Below are positions 8,219 through 16,665 of a stretch of 64,000 nucleotides of DNA, piece after piece. The DNA lies in NCBI GenBank assembly GCA_964535825.1, contig CAZHUC010000004.1:1-64000 (forward strand), written 5' to 3'. A program made the translations under genes and the position numbers. Source of the DNA: CAZAQK01 sp964535825 (GTDB taxonomy: Bacteria > Pseudomonadota > Alphaproteobacteria > Rickettsiales > SXRF01). The notes beneath the pieces are model-generated. The model was given only the letters and a program-made list of their open reading frames with translations, searched no databases and was not told the DNA's origin. Numbering within the stretch: the first letter of the stretch is position 1; each line of letters opens with the position of its first letter.

Positions 8219-9598
8219 ATGTTGGACGCTATTTCCGATTTCTGGAAACCGGCCAAGAAGAACCAGCCGGTTGAAAAGTTCAATCCTGCAGAGTTGCAGG
8301 TTGGTACATCTATTGGTTTTGGTTTTGTGCCGCAGGCATCGCTTTCGGGCCGCAGGCTTCAGGTGGTGGGTGTGAACACATACCGCTTCGGTGAAGAAGA
8401 AGAGCCTTTAACATCATTTGTACTTGCACCTGAAAAAGATGTAACGGCGCAGCCAAGCATCTCCATGATCGTGGCAGATGATGGCGACCAGCAATATCTG
8501 TGTATCTCCCGCCGCATCAGCATCGGTGACCGCATGAAGATGTTTGACAGCATCGAGCTGGAACACGCCATTGATAAAGCGGATTTCAGCAAACTCTCCT
8601 GCAAGGATAGCATCTCTGATTTTAAGGGCTGGACGGTTTCATCCTATAACCGCAAGCAGCACGGCATCACCGGCCAGATCTTTAAAGGTGATTTCCGTAA
8701 AGCCAAATTGTCAGATAGCAAAGATGCGCTGGAGTTCACCTATGCACTGCTCCTTAGCGACAATGAAGAGAACGCCATCGAGATCGAGAAATATAAAGAT
8801 GGCCGCGTGGAAGTATATGCATCGGTGTATCGGCTCATCAGCGATATTGGTGAAGTAACACAGCCTACACGCACTGATCTGCTTTCTCGCCCCGATCTGA
8901 AACTTGCTTCCAAGCCGGAAGAAAAAAAGATCGAGGAGAAAAAGCCTGAAGTGAAGGCGGCCGCTCCGTTCGTGGCAGCACCTGCTGCGCCAGTGCAGGA
9001 ACAAAAACCTGTGGTTAAGCCAGAAGTAAAACCTGAAGTGAAAGCAGCTGAGCCGGCAAAGTCCGAACCAGTGAAACTCCAGGAGTTCCCGAAAGCACAA
9101 GTGGCGCAGCCACCTGTGGCAGACAAGCCAAAGCCGGTTGTGCAGGCCGCCGTGGCATCAACATCATCTGCACAACCCGCAACACCAAAAATACAAGAGG
9201 AGAAGAAACCAATGGCTATGAACGAACCCGTAATGAACGGATCGCTGGGTGATAAAGGCCCATCACTTGTGCGCAATGAATCTGCAAAACAGGAGACAAA
9301 GACCGTGAACAAGATCGTCAATGGTATCGATAATGAATCGATCGAGTGTGACCTGCGCGTAGCAAACCGCATCATCGATGAAGCTATCCGTAGCGAAATG
9401 CGTCTTTCTGACGTCGTTCGTCGCATCATCGAGTTGCCGGTTTCCCATCAGGAAGCTGTGCAACTTCCTATCACTCTTTCAGACGAAGATTACGCGCTGC
9501 TTGCTATCCGCTATGGTATTTCGCCATCAGATCGCAATGCTATCAAAACGCGTATCATCGAAGACCTCGGCAGCTTTTCAGGTAAAAAAGCCGCTTAA
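8219..9598 (+). CDS. Uncharacterised protein with Pro/Lys-rich linker
   Basis: 459 residues, not confidently assigned. Three parts are visible: an N-terminal globular domain (about 1-220) rich in beta-strands; a low-complexity linker (about 230-345) of Lys, Pro, Glu, Val and Ala; and a helical C-terminal domain (about 350-455). The layout of the first domain is loosely reminiscent of DUF2491/YjfK proteins, but I cannot verify this. No signal peptide or membrane segment is seen. An AAGGAT element precedes the start. An in-frame internal ATG at 9212 follows a strong AGAGGAGAAG and could yield a separate 128-residue C-terminal product. A strong terminator ends the unit. Confidence 0.6.
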   Translation: MLDAISDFWKPAKKNQPVEKFNPAELQVGTSIGFGFVPQASLSGRRLQVVGVNTYRFGEEEEPLTSFVLAPEKDVTAQPSISMIVADDGDQQYLCISRRISIGDRMKMFDSIELEHAIDKADFSKLSCKDSISDFKGWTVSSYNRKQHGITGQIFKGDFRKAKLSDSKDALEFTYALLLSDNEENAIEIEKYKDGRVEVYASVYRLISDIGEVTQPTRTDLLSRPDLKLASKPEEKKIEEKKPEVKAAAPFVAAPAAPVQEQKPVVKPEVKPEVKAAEPAKSEPVKLQEFPKAQVAQPPVADKPKPVVQAAVASTSSAQPATPKIQEEKKPMAMNEPVMNGSLGDKGPSLVRNESAKQETKTVNKIVNGIDNESIECDLRVANRIIDEAIRSEMRLSDVVRRIIELPVSHQEAVQLPITLSDEDYALLAIRYGISPSDRNAIKTRIIEDLGSFSGKKAA

Positions 9599-9622
9599 CA
9601 GGCCTCAAAACCTATGATTAAG

Positions 9623-9657
9623 ACCCCCGCCGGGCATTCTGGCGGGGGTTTTTGTTT
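9623..9657 (+). terminator. Rho-independent terminator
   Basis: Stem ACCCCCGCC/GGCGGGGGT with a 9-nt loop is followed by a T-rich tract (TTTTGTTTG), 25 bp after the stop of the linker-containing protein gene. Strong G+C stem on the plus strand. Confidence 0.9.
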
Positions 9658-9698
9658 GTTAATCAGCAGGTTGTCATGTTTCTATGAACTGTAACTAT

Positions 9699-9715
9699 TA
9701 TCAGGCAGCCTGATA
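9699..9715. promoter_or_regulatory. Perfect 8-bp palindrome, putative operator
   Basis: TATCAGGC-A-GCCTGATA is a perfect inverted repeat with a single central base. It is located 36 bp before the ATG of the next small gene. The following TATTGTAATATTATG stretch could hold a -10 element, so a dimeric regulator bound here would overlap the promoter. The regulator is unknown. Confidence 0.4.
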
Positions 9716-9751
9716 TTGTAATATTATGAGACTAACCATCAGGTGGTGTTT

Positions 9752-10033
9752 ATGAAGTCCAAACAAATACATGAACGCGCAGACATGGCAAGAAAAGTGC
9801 TGGCTCTTAACCTGCCTGGCATTGCCGAAGACACATATGCTAACCGTATGGGGGCTGGGCTTCCCATCACAAGCGCAGTTCAGCAGGCACTCACTGAGAA
9901 TGGTATCAGTGTAGATATGCTACGCAAAGCTGGCTTTGTCAGATACGGCACGAACCAGCTTGATTATGCTGCCCTTAATCGGGCGATACAGGATCAATTC
10001 CGTGATTCATCCACACGAGGTCCTTCATTTTAA
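9752..10033 (+). CDS. Small uncharacterised protein
   Basis: 93 residues from the ATG at 9752, preferred because AGGTGG lies 4-5 bp upstream and would overlap the alternative GTG at 9743. The protein is soluble-looking and helical, with no recognised domain, signal peptide or cysteine. It begins MKSKQIHERADMARKVLAL and has a polar tail. Its end overlaps the convergent bioA stop by 9 bp. The palindrome upstream suggests regulated expression. Coding status rests on the SD, the upstream signals and the length; the function is unknown. Confidence 0.55.
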   Translation: MKSKQIHERADMARKVLALNLPGIAEDTYANRMGAGLPITSAVQQALTENGISVDMLRKAGFVRYGTNQLDYAALNRAIQDQFRDSSTRGPSF

Positions 10034-11275
10034 TACGCTGCGTATCGCTTTGCAGAGTTTGCTGCATTCATCGGGTGAAATAGTGAAGGCAGGTGTGACA
10101 TACACGATATCGCCAAATGGACGAATCCATACACCTTGCTCGATAAATTTCTGCCGCAGCGCATCCCTTTTCATGGTGCTTGCTTCCAGCTGAACCACAC
10201 CTATCGCACCTTTCACCCGCACATCTACCACATGGGGCAGGGTGGCACATGCTTCAAGCTCTTCACGCAGCTGCGCTTCAATAGCTTCCACCTGTTTCAG
10301 ACGTGGTTCTTTTTCGAACAGGTCAAGTGAGGCATTGGCGGCAGCGCAGGCAAGGGGGTTCGCCATATAGGTCGGCCCATGCATAAAGGCGTGATCGGCA
10401 TCATCACTTAGGAAAGATGCGAATACCTCTTCGCTGGCGAGCGTAGCAGAAAGCGTCATTGCACCGCCGGTCAGGGCTTTACCGAGGCAGAGAATATCAG
10501 GTGTGATGCCTGCTTCTTGCACTGCGAACATATTGCCGGTGCGGCCAAAGCCGGTTGCAATCTCGTCGGCGATGAACAATATGTCGTGCTTTTTGCAGAT
10601 ACGGTGAATTTCCGCGAGCGTATCTGCCGTATGGAATATCATGCCGCCTGCACCCTGCACCAGCGGTTCTATGATGACGGCTGCGATATGGTTATGGAAT
10701 CCAGCAAGCAGCGTATCGAATTCTGCGAAGGCATATTCGTCGGATGGGATATCCACTACATATTGCTTGATGATGGCATTCCTGAAAGCCTTGTGCAGCG
10801 ATTTATCCGGATCGGATACTGACATCGCACCTGCCGTATCACCGTGATAGCCATGATGGAAACACAGGAAACGGTCCTTCTTGGGTTTGCCCATATTCTG
10901 CCAATATTGCAGGGCCATCTTCAGCGCGATCTCTACCCCGACCGAGCCGGAATCGCCAAAGAACACACGCGGCAGGCCGGTGAGTTTGGAAAGCCGCTTT
11001 GCCAGTGTGAGTGCTGGCTCATGCACCAGCCCGCCGAACATGACATGTGGCATTTTTTTTAGCTGGGCTTCCATGGATTTGATGATGTGCGGGTGGTTAT
11101 AGCCATGACAGGCGGTCCACCAGGATGCGACGCCATCGATCAATTCACGCCCATCAGCAAGTTTGATACGAGAACCTTCCGTTGCCACCACCGCCTGCGG
11201 GTGTGGCGCGGTCTTCATCTGCGCATAAGGAAGCCAGATGTGCGGCAGGCCGGAATTGTACCAGTCATGCTTCAT
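10025..11275 (-). CDS. bioA: Adenosylmethionine-8-amino-7-oxononanoate aminotransferase
   Basis: 416 residues, class-III PLP aminotransferase. It converts KAPA to DAPA using SAM as amino donor, the third step of biotin ring assembly. Signatures: DGVASWWTACHGYNHP near the N-terminus, FCFHHGYHGDT region, FIADEIATGFGRTG with the PLP-binding Asp, and the Schiff-base lysine in CLGKALTGGAMTL. It lies 18 bp downstream of bioB and is probably in the same minus-strand transcript, divergent from bioF-H-C-D. Confidence 0.95.
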   Translation of the reverse strand: MKHDWYNSGLPHIWLPYAQMKTAPHPQAVVATEGSRIKLADGRELIDGVASWWTACHGYNHPHIIKSMEAQLKKMPHVMFGGLVHEPALTLAKRLSKLTGLPRVFFGDSGSVGVEIALKMALQYWQNMGKPKKDRFLCFHHGYHGDTAGAMSVSDPDKSLHKAFRNAIIKQYVVDIPSDEYAFAEFDTLLAGFHNHIAAVIIEPLVQGAGGMIFHTADTLAEIHRICKKHDILFIADEIATGFGRTGNMFAVQEAGITPDILCLGKALTGGAMTLSATLASEEVFASFLSDDADHAFMHGPTYMANPLACAAANASLDLFEKEPRLKQVEAIEAQLREELEACATLPHVVDVRVKGAIGVVQLEASTMKRDALRQKFIEQGVWIRPFGDIVYVTPAFTISPDECSKLCKAIRSVLK

Positions 11276-11293
11276 GGAGATTGCCTGAAGTGG

Positions 11294-12271
11294 TTATGCC
11301 GCGCACGCCTTGGATTCTTGCAACGCCATCGGTTTAATGCCCAGCTTTTCGAAGAGCGCCATGTCTTTATCGGCTTCCGGGTTTGCTGTGGTCAGCAGTT
11401 TTTCACCGTAGAAAATGGAATTCGCACCGGCAAAGAAGCACAAAGCCTGCGTTTGCTCATTCATATTCTCACGTCCTGCCGACAGACGCACGAACGACTG
11501 TGGCATCATGATGCGTGCCACCGCAATGGTGCGGATGAATTCGAACACATCGAGCTCTTCCTTCCCACTCATGGGCGTGCCTTCCACCTGTACCAGCAGG
11601 TTGATAGGTACGCTTTCCGGATGTTTTGGCATATTGGCAAGCGTGCGCAGCAGTTCTGCACGGTCGTGCTGTTTCTCACCCATGCCGACGATGCCGCCAC
11701 AGCAAACGTTCATGCCAACATTCCGGACATTCTCGAGCGTATCCAGACGGTCCTGATAGGTGCGGGTGGTGATGATCTCTTTGTAATACGCCTCGGAGGT
11801 GTCGAGGTTATGGTTGTAGTAATCTAGGCCGGCTGACTTCAGTTGCTTGGCGTGGTCGGGGGTGAGCATACCCAGAGTGGCACAGGTTTCCATGCCCAGC
11901 GACTTCACACCTTCAATGATATCTGAGAGTTTTTCAATGTCCCGGTCCTTAGGGGAGCGCCATGCAGCCCCCATGCAGAAACGTGATGCGCCGGCATCCT
12001 TGGCCTTTTGAGCTTCAGCCAGAATCGCCTCTTTATCCATGAGCTTACCGGCCTTTACATCGGTGTCGAACTTGGCGCTTTGCGGGCAATAGGCGCAGTC
12101 CTCAGGGCAGCCGCCGGTCTTGATGGAAAGCAGGGTGGATATCTGTACCCCATTCGCATCAAAGTGCTGGCGGTGCACGCTGGCCGCGCGGAACAGCAAA
12201 TCGTTGAACGGTAACGAGAACAGGCCCAGTACTTCTTCTGGTTGCCAATCGTGACGGAGGGTTGTCTGCAT
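11294..12271 (-). CDS. bioB: Biotin synthase
   Basis: 325 residues from the ATG at 12271, which has AGGTG at suitable distance; an upstream GTG at 12280 would overlap that SD. BioB is a radical-SAM enzyme that inserts sulfur into dethiobiotin. The 4Fe-4S motif CPEDCAYCPQS (CxxxCxxC) and the later GNxN-type Cys/Arg ligand regions (NVCCGGIVGMGE) are present. First gene of the bioB-bioA unit. Its 5' end faces bioF across 53 bp, which must contain divergent promoters. Confidence 0.95.
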   Translation of the reverse strand: MQTTLRHDWQPEEVLGLFSLPFNDLLFRAASVHRQHFDANGVQISTLLSIKTGGCPEDCAYCPQSAKFDTDVKAGKLMDKEAILAEAQKAKDAGASRFCMGAAWRSPKDRDIEKLSDIIEGVKSLGMETCATLGMLTPDHAKQLKSAGLDYYNHNLDTSEAYYKEIITTRTYQDRLDTLENVRNVGMNVCCGGIVGMGEKQHDRAELLRTLANMPKHPESVPINLLVQVEGTPMSGKEELDVFEFIRTIAVARIMMPQSFVRLSAGRENMNEQTQALCFFAGANSIFYGEKLLTTANPEADKDMALFEKLGIKPMALQESKACAA

Positions 12272-12324
12272 AGTAAACACCTATTATAGTGACTTTCCCT
12301 AAGGTTTAACGGATTCTACGGAAA

Positions 12325-13452
12325 ATGCCAGCATTAGACGCACATGTAGAGCAAAGATTGAAATTACTCGAAGCCAAGCACCTGCTGCGCGAGCCTAAAG
12401 GCACGTCCCGCAAAGAGGGTGTGCAGGTTGTGCGTGGGGATAAAACGCTTATCTCCTTTAGTTGTAATGATTATCTGGGACTCAGCCATCACCCCGATGT
12501 GATAAAGGCTGCACAGGAAGCGGTCGTAACATATGGCGCAGGGGCAGGGGCATCGCGGTTGGTGACGGGGAACTATCCTCTTTATGATGAGCTGGAAAGT
12601 GCCTTGGCCGAATATAAAGATACGCAGTCGGCCTGTGTATTCGGCAGTGGATATCTGGCGAATCTTGGTGTTATCCCGGCATTGGTCGGGGTGGGGGATC
12701 TCATACTTGCCGATAAATTCTCGCATGCCTGTATGCTGGATGCCGCCAGGGTGTCTGGCGCAACACTGATGCGATTCGCCCATAATAATATCGAACATAT
12801 GAAGATGTTGCTCGCTGCTAACCGCACAGAGCATCACAACTGCCTGATATTTACCGAGACCATCTTCAGCATGGATGGTGACGCTGCCCCTCTGGCAGAA
12901 ATGTACCAGCTTGCCAAAGAATATGATGCATGGCTAATGACCGATGATGCACATGGCCTTGGCATCGTGCCACCTCAGAAAGTGCATATACAGATGGGTA
13001 CATTATCCAAAACCGCGGGTAGCTATGGGGGGTATGTGTGTGGTTCAAAAGCGCTGGTGGATTATATCAAAACATCGGCGCGCAGCCTGATCTATTCCAC
13101 AGGCTTGCCGCCTGCATCTGTTGCGGCATCAATTGCAGCATTAAAATTGATTCAGGTAAATAAATCACTCGGCGAGAAAGCACTCGCCAATGCCCGCTAT
13201 TTTACATCATTGCTTGGCTTGCCAGAGGCACAAAGTGCCATTGTACCTGTGATAGTAAAAGAAAATGAAAAAGCGCTGGAGCTCTCAGCATTGCTGGAGG
13301 CAGCAGGATTTTTAGTATCTGCTATTCGCCCGCCAACCGTACCTGAGCATACAGCACGGTTGCGCTTTACTTTCTCGGCGTTGCATGAAAAGAAGCAAAT
13401 TGAAGCAGTGGCAGATATTCTGAAAGTAGAAGGTGTTCCATGCGAATCCTGA
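12325..13452 (+). CDS. bioF: 8-amino-7-oxononanoate synthase
   Basis: 375 residues, alpha-oxoamine synthase family (PLP fold type I). It condenses a pimeloyl thioester with L-alanine to KAPA. Visible motifs are SFSCNDYLGLSHHPDV, GAGASRLVTGNY, the DDAHGLGI aspartate/histidine pair and the PLP lysine in MGTLSKTAGSYGG. First gene of the plus-strand biotin operon; its last 13 bases overlap the next gene, implying translational coupling. Confidence 0.95.
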   Translation: MPALDAHVEQRLKLLEAKHLLREPKGTSRKEGVQVVRGDKTLISFSCNDYLGLSHHPDVIKAAQEAVVTYGAGAGASRLVTGNYPLYDELESALAEYKDTQSACVFGSGYLANLGVIPALVGVGDLILADKFSHACMLDAARVSGATLMRFAHNNIEHMKMLLAANRTEHHNCLIFTETIFSMDGDAAPLAEMYQLAKEYDAWLMTDDAHGLGIVPPQKVHIQMGTLSKTAGSYGGYVCGSKALVDYIKTSARSLIYSTGLPPASVAASIAALKLIQVNKSLGEKALANARYFTSLLGLPEAQSAIVPVIVKENEKALELSALLEAAGFLVSAIRPPTVPEHTARLRFTFSALHEKKQIEAVADILKVEGVPCES

Positions 13453-14129
13453 CACTTTCCGGCTGGGGGCAGCCATATGATGCGCTGGCAGAAGCTTTCC
13501 CCGATGCCACGCATCTTAAATATTCGCACTTGCCATCGATGCAACAGGCATTGGAATTAATTGCAGATACTAATACTGGCAAGGGGTATGATGCTATCGT
13601 GGGGTGGTCGCTGGGTGGAAGGCTTGCGGTGCAGGCGATACTTGCGGGGATTGTGAAGCCGCAGAAGATCGCGCTTATTGCCTCTGCGTTCCAGTTCTCC
13701 AGATCAACCGATCTGCCTTTAGGTATACCGCGTGACCAATATGAGAAATTCCGTGGCAATTACCAACGCAATGCGCTGCGTACTCTGGATAAGGGGTGGG
13801 AGTTAATAATAAAAGGTGATAAACACGCCGACCGTATCCGTGCTCGCTTCAGTGAAACAGCTAAACAGGATATGTTGAAGTATGACTGGCTGCGCTGGCT
13901 TGATGAATTGAATGGGCTGACACTGCACGGCAGATCTCTCGAAAATATGCCTCCCACACTATTGTTGCATGGGGTGCAAGATGTGGTGGTTGCGCCTGAC
14001 CAATCACAGCATTACAAGAAGTTGTTGCCGCAATCGCAGTTGGTGATGTTAGATGATTGTGGCCATGCGCCACATTGGCATGATCCGGTGTTGGTAAGAG
14101 AGAGTGTGGAGAAGTTTATCCGTGTTTGA
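13440..14129 (+). CDS. bioH: Pimeloyl-ACP methyl ester esterase (BioH-type alpha/beta hydrolase)
   Basis: 229 residues. In the early biotin pathway this enzyme removes the methyl ester from pimeloyl-ACP. The nucleophile elbow is GWSLGG, the acid is in LHGVQDVVVAPDQ and the histidine in DDCGHAPHW. It is shorter than E. coli BioH (about 256 residues), but its position between bioF and bioC supports the assignment over a generic hydrolase. It overlaps bioF by 13 bp and bioC by 8 bp. Confidence 0.85.
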   Translation: MRILTLSGWGQPYDALAEAFPDATHLKYSHLPSMQQALELIADTNTGKGYDAIVGWSLGGRLAVQAILAGIVKPQKIALIASAFQFSRSTDLPLGIPRDQYEKFRGNYQRNALRTLDKGWELIIKGDKHADRIRARFSETAKQDMLKYDWLRWLDELNGLTLHGRSLENMPPTLLLHGVQDVVVAPDQSQHYKKLLPQSQLVMLDDCGHAPHWHDPVLVRESVEKFIRV

Positions 14130-14898
14130 TAATTCAGCGATAAAAGGTGCATTCGGGCGCTCGGCAGCGCAGTATGATGAGCATGCGCAATTGCAGCGTA
14201 TGGTACGCCAGCATGCAGCCTCTATCGCCCTGCAGTATTGGCCGAAATCTGGCCTGATATTGGATGCAGGTTGCGGCACAGGCATGCTCGCAGCAGAACT
14301 TAAAGTACAAAGGCCTGCCTTATCCGTGATAGGTTTTGATATTGCGGCAGGCATGTGTGCGCATTCGCGTGCGACGCTGCAGCGCTGCGTGAATGCAGAT
14401 GCATGCCATATACCTTTTGCTCCCAATAGTTTTGATGGTGTGTTCTCATCGCTGATGCTGCAATGGGTCAGTGATACAAAGGCAGCATTCGCAGAGCTGT
14501 ATCAACTTTTAAAACCCGGCACAGTAGCCGTTATCACCACACTTGCTGATGGTACGTTGCATGAACTGAAATCTGCATTCGCTGCTGTGGATAGCTATCC
14601 ACATGTCAGCGATTTCCATGTGCCGCACACGCTGATCGAATGTGCAGAAACCGCTGGTTTTTCGCTGGCAGTTGCCAAGCAGGATAAAATAGTGGAATAC
14701 TACCCTGATACGATCGCATTGATGCGTGCATTACAGGTCATCGGCGCATCGAATAAGCACACAAAGCGGAACAAAGGTCTTATGACGGCAGCACAATTCA
14801 CACGACTGGAAAAGAACTACAGGCATTTCGCACATCCAGAAGGTTTGCCAGCCTCATGGCAGATACTGACGCTTGTGCTGAAGAAAGAAGGTGTATGA
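14122..14898 (+). CDS. bioC: Malonyl-ACP O-methyltransferase
   Basis: 258 residues from the GTG at 14122, chosen because GGAGAAG precedes it and it overlaps the bioH stop; the upstream GTG at 14104 is less likely. BioC methylates malonyl-ACP so that fatty-acid synthase can build the pimeloyl chain. The SAM-binding motif I is ILDAGCGTGMLAAEL, with GFDIAAGM as motif II and a characteristic FDGVFSSLMLQWV segment. Couples to bioD by an ATGA overlap. Confidence 0.9.
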   Translation: MFDNSAIKGAFGRSAAQYDEHAQLQRMVRQHAASIALQYWPKSGLILDAGCGTGMLAAELKVQRPALSVIGFDIAAGMCAHSRATLQRCVNADACHIPFAPNSFDGVFSSLMLQWVSDTKAAFAELYQLLKPGTVAVITTLADGTLHELKSAFAAVDSYPHVSDFHVPHTLIECAETAGFSLAVAKQDKIVEYYPDTIALMRALQVIGASNKHTKRNKGLMTAAQFTRLEKNYRHFAHPEGLPASWQILTLVLKKEGV

Positions 14899-15599
14899 AC
14901 CATTATTTTATCACAGCATCGGGCACGGATGTAGGTAAGACACTGGTAACCACATCACTTTGCTGGCAGCTACGCCAGCAGGGAAAAAAAGTAACTGCAC
15001 TCAAGCCAGTTGCCACCGGGTTTAGTGCAGTAGACGAGCAAAGTGATTCTGCCCTTATTCTAAAAAGTTGCGGGCTGTCGCCCACGCCGTCAATGATAGA
15101 AACCATTACCCCATGGCGGTATGCTGCTTATCTTACGCCCAGTATGGCAGCACCACAGGAGCGTGATCAGGTGGATTTCAACAAACTGGTCAATTTCTGT
15201 AAAGACCACATGAATCTTGAGTCCGATGTTGTACTGGTTGAAGGCGTAGGTGGAATCATGGCGCCGCTGACTGAAAATAAAACGGTATTGGATTGGATGA
15301 AGCAGTTGCGCTGGCCTACGATACTAGTGGGGGGTACATATTTAGGTTCGATCAGTCATACACTTTCATCCTATGAAGTGCTAAAAGCACATGGAGTTCC
15401 TGTGCGGGCGATCATTCTTTCTGAATCTGAAAAAAGTACCGTACCTTTGAATGATACCGTGGCGGCATTAGAGGAATTTGTGAACCCGGACCTGCCGATA
15501 GTAAAGATACCAAGGCAGCAAGGCAGCGGCGAATTATGGCAACATATACCACTTATCAGCTGGCTGGTAAGTGAAAGCAAGAATGCCGGGGTGGCATAA
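14895..15599 (+). CDS. bioD: Dethiobiotin synthetase
   Basis: 234 residues from the ATG at 14895, which overlaps the bioC stop (ATGA) and is preceded by AAAGAAGG. It forms the ureido ring of dethiobiotin from DAPA, CO2 and ATP. The P-loop is TASGTDVGKT, followed by KPVATGF (substrate lysine) and the VEGVGGIMAPL segment. Ends in a TAATG junction with the next gene, completing bioF-H-C-D. Confidence 0.95.
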   Translation: MNHYFITASGTDVGKTLVTTSLCWQLRQQGKKVTALKPVATGFSAVDEQSDSALILKSCGLSPTPSMIETITPWRYAAYLTPSMAAPQERDQVDFNKLVNFCKDHMNLESDVVLVEGVGGIMAPLTENKTVLDWMKQLRWPTILVGGTYLGSISHTLSSYEVLKAHGVPVRAIILSESEKSTVPLNDTVAALEEFVNPDLPIVKIPRQQGSGELWQHIPLISWLVSESKNAGVA

Positions 15600-16192
15600 T
15601 GTTCGGTATGGCAGGGCTGGGCTTCCGCAAGCCTACAGATGAAGAAAAGCAATATGGTAATTTTAATCGTCGTATGTTCGCAGCCACGTTGGATTTTGCG
15701 TTGATAGGTCTTTTCATTGCGCCGCTTCTCGACAAATTATTCGTGATGTATTACGGAATTACTCCTTTTGACTGGCCAGCTACGCAGGCGCAGATATCAG
15801 CGGCCCAGACCGAGGCTGAGAAAGTTCGTATATTCAGGGAACAACTGATAGAATCTGGGGCATTGGATCGGTGGATGCAGAATGCCACTATGCAGTTCTC
15901 CGTATTACTTGCCCTGATAGGCATCTGCTGGCACTTCTGGGCGGCTACGCCCGGTAAGATGATCATGCGTATGAAAATCGTCGATGCTAAAACCAGGAAG
16001 CCTATCTCGGATATTCAGATTTTACTCAGGTTGAGCGGCTATGTGATGTCGGCTATGTTCTTCCTGCTTGGATTCTTCTGGATCGGTATCGATAAGAAAA
16101 AGCAAGGCTGGCACGACAAGCTGGCCGACACCGTGGTCATTGCGTTGCCATGGAAAAAAATTAAATCAGACTCGAAAGCTGCTGGTCAGTAA
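15599..16192 (+). CDS. RDD family membrane protein
   Basis: 197 residues. The start codon shares bases with the bioD stop, so it belongs to the biotin transcript. RDD hallmarks: NFNRRMFAATLDFALIG near the N-terminus with Arg and Asp in the first helix, then two later hydrophobic segments and the AATPGKMIMRMKIVDA motif between them. RDD proteins are integral membrane proteins of mostly undefined (possibly transport-related) function. A link to biotin uptake or use is suggested only by position. Its 3' end overlaps the convergent stress-protein gene by 32 bp. Confidence 0.75.
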   Translation: MFGMAGLGFRKPTDEEKQYGNFNRRMFAATLDFALIGLFIAPLLDKLFVMYYGITPFDWPATQAQISAAQTEAEKVRIFREQLIESGALDRWMQNATMQFSVLLALIGICWHFWAATPGKMIMRMKIVDAKTRKPISDIQILLRLSGYVMSAMFFLLGFFWIGIDKKKQGWHDKLADTVVIALPWKKIKSDSKAAGQ

Positions 16193-16655
16193 GGTTTCCT
16201 GGTACCATCAATATAGGTGTGAGCAGTTTGTGGCCAAGCTGGCCTACCAACCATGCCATTAATTTCCCACGGCTATTGCTTTGCAGGGAGATACCGACCA
16301 CTAGCATAATGACATCATGGTCATCCATGGCAGCAGCAAGGATCTCATCACCGGTGATACCCTCACGGAGTATCATGCCGGGTGTTACACCGTGCTCTGC
16401 GCTGGCTTCATCAGCAAGTTGTTTGAGCAGGGCCTCTCCTTCCTGGCGTCGCTCTTCACGCATACGCTCTGCAACAGAGCCCAAGGTCTGGAAATCGGCA
16501 GGTGATACCACATGCAGGATATCCACCATGCCCTTTCTTTCCCTGGCCTTCATGCAGGCGAGTTTAAGAGCCACGCGCGATTCAGCGCGTGCATCAACAC
16601 ACACAAGGTATTTGGGTGCTTTGATCATTTTTTCAGTGGCGGGTGACGTGTTCAT
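16161..16655 (-). CDS. Universal stress protein (UspA family)
   Basis: 164 residues from the ATG at 16655 with GAGGTC upstream; the longer open frame would overlap the preceding gene and adds no homologous residues. UspA fold: KYLVCVDARAESRVALKLAC at the N-terminus, DVIMLVVGIS in the core and the nucleotide-loop pattern SRGKLMAWLVGQ near the C-terminus, ending TPILMVPG. Probably binds ATP or AMP under stress. It is the last gene of a minus-strand run after the TauE/SafE permease and TIGR02186 genes. Confidence 0.8.
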   Translation of the reverse strand: MNTSPATEKMIKAPKYLVCVDARAESRVALKLACMKARERKGMVDILHVVSPADFQTLGSVAERMREERRQEGEALLKQLADEASAEHGVTPGMILREGITGDEILAAAMDDHDVIMLVVGISLQSNSRGKLMAWLVGQLGHKLLTPILMVPGNLTDQQLSSLI

Positions 16656-16665
16656 AACTAAGACC

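Noticed and set aside
12271..12325. Possible BirA-type operator (GTAAACACC ... GGTTTAAC) between bioB and bioF.
   Set aside because: The arms match only imperfectly, with an extra base in the left arm, and spacing differs from the E. coli operator. A BioR-type TTATAGATAA box is also only half matched (TTATAGTGA). Regulation is likely but the site is not convincing.
13760..13957. Antisense frames within the biotin and other housekeeping genes.
   Set aside because: They are short, lie opposite well-identified genes and show no homology or start signals.
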